Assembly (NCBI GenBank): GCA_037200525.1 | Contig: JBBCGG010000001.1 | Coordinates: 972,501 to 1,036,500, forward strand | Length of the DNA: 64,000 nt | Source of the DNA: Methylocella sp. | GTDB taxonomy: Bacteria > Pseudomonadota > Alphaproteobacteria > Rhizobiales > Beijerinckiaceae | Direction of reading: 5' to 3' | In this document: piece by piece, positions 54,001 to 61,782 of the stretch | Layout of the letters: every line of letters begins with the position of its first letter | Position numbering within the stretch: the first letter of the stretch is position 1 | Program-made: the position numbers and the translations under genes | The notes under the pieces: model-generated | Told to the model about the DNA's origin: nothing | Databases searched by the model: none | What the model saw: only the letters and a program-made list of their open reading frames with translations

Positions 54001-54241
54001 TGTTTTTGATGCCGTTGATGTTGTTGCTCAGCGAGAATTCGCTGTAGGTTGTGACGCGCTGTTCCATCTCTAGCGTGTCGAGACCAGTATAGGTCCAGAT
54101 GATCGAAACGACGGGAATGTTGACGTTCGGCAGCACGTCCTTGGGCATCGCGACGATCGCAGCGCCGCCCAGGAACAGGATGAGCACGATCATGGCGTAA
54201 AACGTTACGCGAAACTTGAGCGCGAACTTGGTTAGACCCAT
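51077..54241 (-). CDS. RND efflux pump, HAE1/AcrB type
   Basis: A 1054-residue inner membrane pump of 12 helices with two large periplasmic loops. The N-terminus (RVTFYAMIVLILFLGGAAI) and the proton-relay pair of aspartates in the fourth helix (LAVGILVDDATVAIENTYR) are present, so it looks active. It exports hydrophobic compounds in exchange for protons. The partner adaptor follows by overlap. Substrate is unknown; the neighbouring decarboxylase suggests export of aromatic or acid products. No regulator is adjacent. Confidence 0.94.
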   Translation of the reverse strand: MGLTKFALKFRVTFYAMIVLILFLGGAAIVAMPKDVLPNVNIPVVSIIWTYTGLDTLEMEQRVTTYSEFSLSNNINGIKNIESQTLQGVTVEKVYFQPDVSIDLAIAQIVASTNSIRAILPPGIQPPIVVQYNASSVPVIQLALASDKESEQQLYDYGQYRVRQAITAVPGSTIPAPEGGKLRQIMVDLDLHALQGLGLAPTDVVTAISVQNLTTPSGLAKIGATQYAIQTNATPTTIEELNRIPIKVVNGAPVLVQDVAYVRDGNQVQQNIVRQNGKRAALLTILTNGSASTLSVVNTVKGLLPSIRAAAPPDLKITPLFDQSVFVSSAISDVLSEGSIAAGLTGLMILLFLGSWRSTLVVLVSIPLSILVSLAALAALGDTLNIMTLGGLALAVGILVDDATVAIENTYRLMEEGEDFPTSVVQGAAGIAKPALISTLSICCAFISVLFLTDAAQYLFTPQALAVVFAMLASYILSRTLVPIMIDVLVKSEFARRSETSDGKPGLFGRIHAGFENGFDRFRLGYSALLHASVARRWVTLSIAGATLVMGGVLLMFIGEDYFPQIDAGQITLHVRARSGLRIEETERVFQGVEDVIRQLVPSADLILDNIGLPANNYNLAFSDGSAVGLNDGQVMVSLKAGHPSTFAITKKLRVALRERFPNVVFYFQPADIITQVLNFGLPAPIDIQVSGQDRVKDLEVAQQAVMRLSGVRGAVDVHLQQIVDAPKFFVDVDRVRASLVGLNEQQIVNNLNTSLSSSYQVSPNFWTDPKSGIPYQLAVQTPEYRTDSLSDIENTPLLVSNNGASAPNLLANVATMTRVSEQTVVNHVNTRPTFDVYANVQDRDLGGVESDITPIITDLAKQLPPGDTISVLGQIQSKNQSFSRIAIGLCAALVLVYLLMAVNFQSWGDPLVVLLALPLAFCGICASLFITQTMLSIPSLMGAIMSVGVASANSILLVTFAREHREETGCGAAEAAILAGETRLRPVLMTAGAMFVGLIPMALGLGDGSEQNAALARAVLGGVAVGTCSTLLFVPFLYATLRTAAVQPPKDYA

Positions 54242-54409
54242 TCGGACCTCGCAGCGCGCCGCCGCATATGGGTCGAAGCCGCAGGGTCGCCGTCCTGCGT
54301 GCGAGAGCTTGCCCGGCCCCCAGATGATTCTGTCAAGTCTCGCGCCAACTCGCCCAGCCCAAATGCGTTGTCCCAGTTTTGAAGGGGGACCTCATGGTGA
54401 GGTAGAGTA

Positions 54410-54832
54410 GATGCCGTGCATAGAGTACGGGCAACGAGGCGGCGGCATTTGCATCGCCAAAGGTTGTCGCTTGATCGATGGCCTCTGGTATCGGTCGGCG
54501 GAACGCTGAGAGGCCGCCGGAAACAGCGAATGCGTGCCGATCCTCAGCAGCTGTGCCGAGACGTAGGTTACGAGCAAGGAGCGGTCCGCCATAATTTGGA
54601 TGGTGCTGTGCAGAGTACCGCCGGCCCGCTCGGCGAGGCCGGAATAATTCTCGACCGCCGCCGAGATTTTGTCGATTAGTTCTTGAAGAGCGGTGAAACA
54701 TGGTCCATGCACGTTCCGACACGCCTGTTTCAATTGAGTACGCAGATCGATCGACGCCGCGAGGTGCCTTTTCGGAAGTTCGACGAAGTGCACCCGGATG
54801 TTCCCGGACAATGTGTTGCGCGTCGGCTGCAT
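54410..54832 (-). pseudogene. dps: Dps ferritin-like gene, frameshifted and truncated
   Basis: The frame from 54832 starts MQPTRNTLSG and continues through IDLRTQLKQACRNVHGP and ALQELIDKISAAVENYSGL, matching Dps helices 1 and 2. Near 54575 the frame changes to one reading HAFAVSGGLSAFRRPIPEA and AIDQATTFGDANAA. The end of the protein is replaced by unrelated sequence. The ferroxidase motif HWNV has become CRNV, so the iron site is lost even before the frameshift. It is a decayed DNA-protection protein. Confidence 0.82.
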
Positions 54833-54967
54833 GGTCGGATCTCCAAATTGCGGCCAAAGCGCGTCAATCCCCACGCGGCGTTACGCCGGATAAGGCGCGC
54901 GGAGTGATACGGTCCGATCACAGGTTCCCTGGTTTCAATCATAGCCGATGGGAGATCGCGAAGAGTA

Positions 54968-55924
54968 GGCTCGGAAACTACTCAGACCTACTCCCGTCGC
55001 GGCCATACTAACTCGTTTGAGAGCCTTCAGTCGGTTGATCTGGCCTTCGGCTGCTTATTGCATTCTTGACCGCGTCGAGATCTCGGCTCAGCGTTCGCGC
55101 GAACAGTTGCATGGAAGGGATCCCTGAGCGCCATGCGTCATCGAGCAATAGGCCAAGCTTCCCGGGATCACCAGTGTGGATACGCGCGGAACATTGGGTC
55201 TGATTCACATTTGATGCAGTGTAGTTGCCGCCTGCGATGTTTTCTGAGAGGGACGCTGCAATGGCTCATGCATTTCGCCCATCCGCAATCGTGCCCGCTG
55301 CGTTCGTCGGACAGGACATTCTTTGCGAGTCAGGTCAGATGACTATCGTCGTGGGAAGCGGGAGCGGCGACAGCGTCTGCCCTTCGTGCGCAACCGCTTC
55401 TCGAAGCGTGCATAGCCGGAATCGCAGATGCGTAACGGGCTTTCCTCTCTGCGGACGCAGCGTTCGGCTATCGGTCATAGCCCGGCGATCCTGCTGCGAA
55501 GCCGTCCCGTGCGGCCAGCAGATCTTCACGGAGCGTTTCTGGAGCGACGTGCTGGCGCGTCGGCGTGGCGTACCGCGCGGCTAGATTGCCTTGTTCATCA
55601 TCTTGGCCTTGCGCTCGGTGGCTGGCCAGCTGCCTCTTTTGCCCAACGCGTCATAATGCCGGTAAGCAACGACATGCTGCCGCGCGTCGTGCGCCGGCGT
55701 GCTCGCCATCCGGTGGAGCGGCTCACCGTCATTGGAATCGATGACTGGTCGTGGCGGCGCAATCATCGCTGTGGGACGATTGTCTGCGATCCGGAACGGC
55801 GGTGCACCGTGACTCTGCTGCCTGATCGGGAGCAGGCGACAGCGGCAGTCTGGCTCGCCGATCATCCCGGCATCGCTGTCGACGCGAGCCCAGTGATGTT
55901 TCGAAGTGAGTAGTTTCCGAGCCT
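54968..55924 (+). mobile_element. Decayed ISL3-family element with terminal repeats
   Basis: GGCTCGGAAACTACTCA at 54968-54984 and its perfect inverse at 55908-55924 form 17-bp ends. Inside is a frameshifted ISL3-type transposase that has lost its C-terminal half. At under 1 kb the element is shorter than a full ISL3 element, so an internal deletion is likely. Confidence 0.7.
55261..55913 (+). pseudogene. ISL3-family transposase remnant
   Basis: The first frame carries the zinc-ribbon N-terminus (SVCPSCATASRSVHSRNRR and AVPCGQQIFTERF). A frameshift near 55545 leads to RTARLDCLVHHLGLALGG, then MLPRVVRRRARHP and TVIGIDDWSWRRNHRCGTI, the start of the DDE domain with the first Asp. The remainder of the catalytic domain is missing. 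Similar zinc-ribbon and IDDW motifs define ISL3 transposases. Confidence 0.82.
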
Positions 55925-56255
55925 TCCATTGTTGAATCATCCGCTGCAATGATCCCGTCCGAACAATCAGGAAGACCTCAATCACGGCGACGACAAATGA
56001 CGCGCTTCACGTGCGGCGAGGCAAAAGACAGCTGCTTGTGCCCGACGTGCAAATCGAATGCCGTTCGCTGCGGAAGGCTCGATGCAAAAAGCCAAACCGA
56101 CTGGATTGATGGCGCTGAAGCGAAAGCGCGGGAGGGCGCGTTCGCGTCGCGCAGGACTGGGCCCGCTTCGGTTCCAAAAGAATTAGCCTACATCAAGGTG
56201 GGTGGTTCGAAGGCGGTCTTAGCGACCAAGTGATCCTATTTAAGGAGATAAAGAT
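55925..56255. other. Gap before the glycine-rich protein gene
   Basis: An open frame exists on the plus strand (55949-56233) with a CPTC pair, but I see no family match or ribosome site and do not call it a gene. The end of the gap holds the AAGGAG ribosome site of the next gene. Confidence 0.4.
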
Positions 56256-56543
56256 ATGCTTCGCAAAACAGCTGTCGCTCTCGCCGTTGCGCTAGTGTTG
56301 GGCGGCGCTTTCGTCGCGGGCGACGCATTCGCTGCCGGCAGAGGCGGAGGCGGTGGCCACGGAGGCGGCGGTCATGCGGGTGGTGGCGGCCACGGCGGCC
56401 ACGGCGGCGGCGGTCGCGGATTTGGAGGTCGGGGTCATGGAGGCCGCGGGTTCCGCGGTGGCGGATATGGCAGCTACTACGGTCCCGGATACGGGTTTGG
56501 TGCCTGCGTGCCGGTGCCGGTGCCCATAGTTGGTTGCTGGTAG
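56256..56543 (+). CDS. Secreted glycine/histidine-rich small protein
   Basis: A 95-residue protein with a clear signal peptide (KTAVALAVALVLGGAFVAGDAFA) followed by a Gly-rich stretch with Gly-Gly-His repeats and Arg, ending with GACVPVPVPIVGCW. AAGGAG stands eight bases before the ATG. It is low in complexity, so family assignment is not safe. Histidine and glycine repeats suggest metal binding or an envelope role. Two cysteines near the end may form a disulfide. Confidence 0.7.
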   Translation: MLRKTAVALAVALVLGGAFVAGDAFAAGRGGGGGHGGGGHAGGGGHGGHGGGGRGFGGRGHGGRGFRGGGYGSYYGPGYGFGACVPVPVPIVGCW

Positions 56544-56727
56544 ATCAGCGCCGCAGCGGTCGATGAATCTTCAAGATTGGGCTCGCATTCGCTGCGGCCC
56601 AAGTCGACTGATCAAGATTGACGACGACCGCCTGTGGCGAACGCCGATTTTAGAAAAAGTGGGAGCTGTACTCGCCATAGCCCATCTCGCCCGCCCAGGG
56701 GCGTGGCTCGGTATGAGAGGAAGAATA

Positions 56728-57213
56728 ATGAACAAGTTTTGGAGTTCACTCATGAGGCGGAAAACGTTGTTTGCTGGAACGATTGCCTTGGTGCTTGCCA
56801 GTTCGTGCCTCGCTTACGCGCAACAGAGCCCCACCGGTGACAAAGTTTCAGCTCTAACAAATACGAGACGGTTGCCGTTGGAAGATCGGGCCGCAGTTGT
56901 GGATGCACGCATTGTGGCGCTCAAGGCTGGTTTGAAGCTGACGCCCGACCAAGAAAAGAACTGGCCGCCCTACGAAGCAGCTTTGCGCACTCTTGCGAAG
57001 TTACGCGTCGAGCGGTACAGGGAACAAAAATCGGCGAATCCCGTCGAGCTCCTGCGCCAACGCGCCGAGGATCTGGGCAGCGCCAGCGCAGCGTTAAAGC
57101 AGCTGGCGGACGCGGAAGAACCACTGTTCAATAGCCTTGACGACGCGCAGAAGCACCGGCTTGGCACTTTCGCCCGCATCGCCCGTGATCGACGCGCCCG
57201 GATAAAGGGCTGA
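56728..57213 (+). CDS. LTXXQ-motif (Spy-like) periplasmic protein
   Basis: A protein of about 161 residues with a signal peptide (KTLFAGTIALVLASSCLAYA). The LTXXQ motif is visible as LTPDQEKNWPPYEAAL, and the body is helical and charged (VERYREQKSANPVELLRQR), as in Spy/CpxP-type chaperones. The ATG at 56728 has AGGAAG before it; the frame upstream is not likely to be translated. Its place after the Gly-rich secreted protein suggests a shared envelope-stress setting. Confidence 0.75.
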   Translation: MNKFWSSLMRRKTLFAGTIALVLASSCLAYAQQSPTGDKVSALTNTRRLPLEDRAAVVDARIVALKAGLKLTPDQEKNWPPYEAALRTLAKLRVERYREQKSANPVELLRQRAEDLGSASAALKQLADAEEPLFNSLDDAQKHRLGTFARIARDRRARIKG

Positions 57214-57294
57214 CGTCACGGCTGTTCCGATGCGCACGCGCGGACTGAACGTACCAGTCACCCACCAGCGCGCCAATATAAGAAACATGTAAGC

Positions 57295-58012
57295 CTAGGT
57301 TTCAACGGAGTAAAGCCGGCCAGCGGGGAGGAATAAAACCAGGCCATTTGCGGCCGTGGCGATGACGGGGCCGACCCTGAGCACGGTCATGAGGCGTTTG
57401 GCGACATCGTCGCGCTTCGCGCGCGCCGATATCTCGGCGTCGAGCGCCGCGATTTCCGTCTGAAGAGCGCGCAGCATATCGACGAGCCGAAACGGACAGG
57501 TTCGCGCTGCTTCGGGAATGGCGTAAGAAGCACCCTCGACCTCGGCGATCAGCCTATTGATATGCGAAGGACCTTGCGGCGCGATCAACCCATACTCGCC
57601 CAGATGGCCGCGGAGCGCGTTGAAGATCTGCGTGCGCTGTCCGACTAAAAGATCGCGCGTCCTGAAGATGACGGCCGACGCCTGCTTCGCTTCGCTCTTG
57701 ACGGCGACGAAGCGCATGGTCGGCCTCCGCGCCGCCTCGAAGATCGCCTTGGCGTCGGCCATGTCGTTCTTCTGGCGCTTGACGAACGGCTTCACCTAGG
57801 CGGGTGGGATCAACCGCACCTCGTGACCGAGTTCGCCGATCGCCCGCGCCCAATGATGAGCTCCGGCGCAAGCCTCCATAGCCGCAAGGCAGCGGGGCTG
57901 GCCCGCAAAAACGAGAGCCTGTTCTCGCCGGAGCTTCTTGCGGAATGCGACGGCGCCGTGCGTCCTGGAATACGTTTTTCGCCAGATCCAGTCCGATCGT
58001 GCTAACTTCCAT
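57295..58012 (-). pseudogene. IS110-family transposase remnant
   Basis: The gene starts MEVSTIGLDLAKNVFQ at 58012, the DEDD nuclease start of IS110 transposases, changes frame soon after, and continues in the frame FVKRQKNDMADAKAIFEAARRP to AKRLMTVLRVGPVIATA. It then ends at 57295, losing the C-terminal transposase_20 catalytic serine region. The IS630 fragment at 58081 lies just beyond its 5' end. Confidence 0.85.
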
Positions 58013-58080
58013 GATGGGCGTCTTACCTCGCGGTTCTAAACGCCGACACTCTCGCACAGTGACGCCGTCGGGGGCGCCCA

Positions 58081-58497
58081 TCCCATCATTGGAAAACCAT
58101 GACCTTCCTCACTGGCCTCACCACCGGCGGAATGATCGCGCCGTGAGTGTTTGACGGGCGGATCAAGGGCGAGCTGTTCCGTCTCTACGTCGCCGAGGTT
58201 CTGGTCCCGACGCTCAAGCCGGGCGATATCGTCGTGCTCGACAATCTGTCAAGCCGCGAGGGCGCCACCGTCGGCACGATGATCGAGGCGGCTGGCGCGA
58301 GCCTGCTTTATCTGCTGCCTTATAGTCCTGACTTCAACACGATCGAAAAAGCCTTTTCGAAACTCAAAGCGCATCTGCGAAAAGCCGCCGAGCGAACCGT
58401 CAGCGGCCTTTGGCGCGCCATCGGCCGCCTCATCGATCTCTTCACGCCACAGCAATGCGGAAACTTCTTCGCCGCAGCTGGATATGATCCAACCTGA
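58081..58497 (+). pseudogene. IS630-family transposase C-terminal fragment with internal stop
   Basis: HWKTMTFLTGLTTGGMIAP, a TGA where the family has a codon such as Cys or Trp, then FDGRIKGELFRLYVAEVL and VPTLKPGDIVVLDNL, SPDFNTIEKAFSKLK and FTPQQCGNFFAAAGY. These match the C-terminal DDE half of IS630 transposases (Asp in VLDN, Glu in IEKAF). The N-terminus is missing. The fragment abuts an IS110 remnant. Confidence 0.85.
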
Positions 58498-58559
58498 AAG
58501 AAAAACGCTCTAGAGAGACCTGTGCGCGGGCTGGACAGGATCTGGAATGGCTAATTCAC

Positions 58560-59470
58560 TTGCTGACGGATTGGAGGAAGCAGGTGATGGCGCATCGCTC
58601 TATCGGTCAGGAACGGCTTGGTTTTTCAGCTTCTCCAAAGGCGGCCTCGACGCTTGATGAGCTTTTGGACTTGATAGACTGGGCCGCGGTCGCCACGACG
58701 GTTCGGGATGTTCATGCGAGCGCGAAAGGCGAAGCAGCCTGGCCGCCGCTTTCGATGTTCAAGGCGATGCCGCTTTCGGTTTGGTGCGATCTTTCGGAAG
58801 CTCGCCGAGGCGCTGGACGACCGCGCCTCGTTCCGGCGGTTCTGCGGTTTTTCATCGTCGGAGCCGACGCCCGAACGCACAGCTTTCGTTCGTTTCCGCA
58901 TGATCCTCATCACGCATAGACTGGACCGATCGCTGTTCGAGGCGATCGCTGGGCTGCGATCATTGCATCGGCCAGCGAAGGCGATGGTGACGCGCATTGC
59001 GTCAAGCACAAGGGCAAGCCGGCCGTGCATGGCTTCAAGGCCCATGTCGGCGCCGATGCCGACACGGCGCTGGCGGAGGAGATCGCCGTCACGCCAGCCA
59101 ATATTAATGACGGCAAGGCTGGCCCTGACGCTTTGCCCGACAATCCCGGCGAGGTGTTCGCCGACAGCGCCTATCGCGGTAGCCATTTCGGCGATGCGGT
59201 GCGCGCTAAAGGCGGTACGCCACGCATAGGGGCGACCGGTATGTGGGGCCGTGCCGAAGCCGAAATGCTTGCCCGCCTTGATGCCTGGAACCAGCCCATC
59301 CAGCGGGTGCGAGGCAGGATCGAGAAAATCTTCGGAACCTGGAAGCGAAGCTACGGCCTGCGCCGATGCGATGGAGAGGATTGGCCAAGGCTGCCGTCCA
59401 AGTTCGTCTGACCGCCATCGCCTATAATCTCAAGCGTACGCTGAAGATCACCGTGCAGGTTGTCTGACGG
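58560..59470 (+). pseudogene. IS5-family transposase, frameshifted
   Basis: The parts occur in several frames: GFSASPKAASTLDELLDLIDW and PPLSMFKAMPLSVWCDL at the start, then MHGFKAHVGADADTALAEE, DNPGEVFADSAYRGSHFG with the second Asp and IQRVRGRIEKIFGTWKRSYG with the catalytic Glu. At least two frameshifts break it. It belongs to a third IS5-type lineage in this window. Confidence 0.85.
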
Positions 59471-60035
59471 CCAAGCCCCGTTGCGCGCGCTCCGACGCCG
59501 CGGTGGTGCGGATCCATCCGCGCAAGCCGACGTCAAAATATATCCTGCGCGTGAAATAATTAAGGAAATCAAAAGCAAAGACCTACCCGCACACAGGTCT
59601 CATAAGCTCGTTCGGATTCCAGAAAGGTCGGCTGGCATGGTGCTCGGCAAAGAAGTCAGCCTGATTTCAGCTGCCCTCGGCTGCTTGGCTCCGTTGCTTT
59701 ATATCGAGAGTCCTCTCCCTACGAGCAAGTCGGAGCTTATCTGGATACGCGGACGCTTACACGCATAACGTATCGAACCAAACGGCGACAGATCGCTCAG
59801 CGAGCCGGCCCTGGATCGATTACGGCTAGTTTCTTCTTCCTTGGTGCTGCACAGTTTATGCGCTAACGCGGCCCCCGAAGTCGAGCTTGCCTATCGGACG
59901 GTGGCAAGCGTCGAAGATCGCGCCGACGGATAAACGAATGGTTGGATGAACAGGGAGCGCCTTCTCGTGATCGCGCCACCCCAGCCATGGCGTCAGCTCG
60001 ACCGCGCCCGGTCGCGCGCATCGGAAAAGTTGAAA
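59471..60035. other. Gap with no recognised gene
   Basis: About 560 bases between an IS5 remnant and the malic enzyme stop. I found no convincing frame, RNA gene or terminator. It may hold decayed element sequence. Confidence 0.4.
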
Positions 60036-61655
60036 TTACTCTATTTCGCGCACGTATTCCGGCTTGTAGAGCAGCGACTGCATCCAAGCCGAAAGATCAG
60101 CGGGCATTTCGACGCGCGCTAAACCGAGCGCGAAGACTTTCCGCGCCACGGCGACTGCGGTTTGAACCTCGATCTTGAGGATATCCTTCTGTGGCGGAAA
60201 GAGCATGCCGTGGCGAAGTTGCTGTGGACTCACCTGATCCGCCAACGCCTTTGCTGCTTGGATGAACAGCTCGTCCGGAACGCGTTTCGCTTCGGTCGCG
60301 TACACGGCAAGGCTCACAGCCGGGAAGATGAAGAAGTTATTGGCTTGTCCTGGCAGATACGTTTTACCGCGCAGTTTCACCGGATCGAATGGTACGCTGG
60401 CGGCATAAACCGCTTTGCCTCCAGACCAGCTGTAAGCTTCCTCCGCAGTACATTCGGCACGCTCGGTCGGGTTCGAGAGTGCAAAAATGATCGGCCTCGG
60501 ATTCAGTCTCGTCATCGCCTCTACCACTTCTTTCGTGAAGGTCTTGCCCGCGGTGCTTACTCCGATTAGGATCGTGGGCTTAATGGCGTTGATCGCCGCG
60601 AGGAGACTCTTTGTCGGCGCATGCGGATGCACATATCGCTTTTGATCTGGGGTGAGGTGGGTGCGCGAGGGCTCGAGTAGACCGTTCACGTCAAAGAGAG
60701 AGATTCGACTACGAGCGTCCTCTTCGGACACCGCGTCTAGTCTCATTGCGGAGACGGCCATGTTTGCAATGCCGATGGCAGCCGAACCTGCGCCGAATAA
60801 CAATATGCGCTGCTCCTTGAGACGTCCCTTGACGATTTTGAGGGCATTGTAAAGGCCCGCGACGGTCACGCTCCCGGCGCCCTGGATGTCGTCGTTGTAG
60901 CAGGAGATCTTGTCGGCGTACTTCGCCAGCAGACGCAGCGCGTCCGTACCCTTCCAGCCTTCAAAATGGATGCAGCACTTGGGATAAAGATCCTGCGCCG
61001 CCTGAACGAACTCATCGACAAAGCTATCGAGATCGTCTGACGTTGGTCGATTGCGTCTGAGGCCAAGATAGAGTGGATCGGCAAGCAGCTTGTCATTATC
61101 GGAGCCGCAGTCCAGCAGCAGAGGCAGTAGACCTTCTGGCGGAACAGCCGCGCATGCGGTGTAAAGTTGCAGCTTGCCGACGGGAATCCCCATGCCGTCG
61201 GCGCCGAGATCGCCCAGGCCGAGGATACGTGCGCCGGTGCTTACGCAAATAAAGCGGACGTCCTTCGCCGGCCAGCGCGAGAGCATTTCCTTAACCCTGC
61301 CGCGCTGCTCAATTGAAAGATAAATGCCATTGCGCCTGTGATAAATGTGCCCAAACTCGAGGCATGCTAAACCGGCTGTGGGGTCGTAGACGATTGGAAT
61401 GAAACGGGCCGGATCGGTCGAAAGAACCTTGAAAAAGAGTGTCAGATTGTCGTGCGCCAGCTGAGAGAGATAGATATATTGTTCCAGATCATTTGGCTTC
61501 TTGCATAGTTGCATAGTGCATCGCTGAACCTGCAAATCCAGTGTTTCGACTCCCGGTGGTAACTGCGCTGTCAGCCAGCGGGCGTAAAGTTCCTGTTGTG
61601 TGAACGCCACGGACTCGTTGCTATAGCGCAGAAGCGCTGTTCCTCGTGCTGGCAA
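60036..61655 (-). CDS. NAD-dependent malic enzyme
   Basis: A 539-residue malic enzyme that converts malate to pyruvate and CO2. The N-terminal domain has the conserved RFIPIVYDPTAGLACLEFG, with Tyr in the catalytic position, and the metal-binding region (FEGWKG and ISCYNDDIQGAG). The Rossmann strand is ILLFGAGSAAIGIANMAV. The start appears to be TTG at 61655, with GGGAGA before it and a stop upstream, so the N-terminus is slightly short. In methylotrophs the enzyme links the C4 pool of the serine cycle to pyruvate. No neighbour suggests an operon. Confidence 0.93.
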   Translation of the reverse strand: MPARGTALLRYSNESVAFTQQELYARWLTAQLPPGVETLDLQVQRCTMQLCKKPNDLEQYIYLSQLAHDNLTLFFKVLSTDPARFIPIVYDPTAGLACLEFGHIYHRRNGIYLSIEQRGRVKEMLSRWPAKDVRFICVSTGARILGLGDLGADGMGIPVGKLQLYTACAAVPPEGLLPLLLDCGSDNDKLLADPLYLGLRRNRPTSDDLDSFVDEFVQAAQDLYPKCCIHFEGWKGTDALRLLAKYADKISCYNDDIQGAGSVTVAGLYNALKIVKGRLKEQRILLFGAGSAAIGIANMAVSAMRLDAVSEEDARSRISLFDVNGLLEPSRTHLTPDQKRYVHPHAPTKSLLAAINAIKPTILIGVSTAGKTFTKEVVEAMTRLNPRPIIFALSNPTERAECTAEEAYSWSGGKAVYAASVPFDPVKLRGKTYLPGQANNFFIFPAVSLAVYATEAKRVPDELFIQAAKALADQVSPQQLRHGMLFPPQKDILKIEVQTAVAVARKVFALGLARVEMPADLSAWMQSLLYKPEYVREIE

Positions 61656-61761
61656 TGAAATCTCCCACCCGTGAAAGAGCCGTGCCGGATAGGCACTCGC
61701 CTTACCGCTACATCAGCTATGGCGCGGTCGCAGAATACCAACGCGCGATACACCCACGGTA

Positions 61762-61775
61762 GGCTCGGAAATTAC
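61762..61775 (-). repeat. ISL3-like terminal repeat copy, GGCTCGGAAATTAC
   Basis: One mismatch from the ISL3 end GGCTCGGAAACTAC. It lies between the malic enzyme and sensor kinase genes without a transposase beside it. It is the fourth copy in the window and could be chance or a scar. Confidence 0.4.
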
Positions 61776-61782
61776 CTACGGG

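Noticed and set aside
55949-56233. Small plus-strand frame with a CPTC pair
   Set aside because: No ribosome site, no family resemblance, and it lies in decayed insertion-sequence surroundings.
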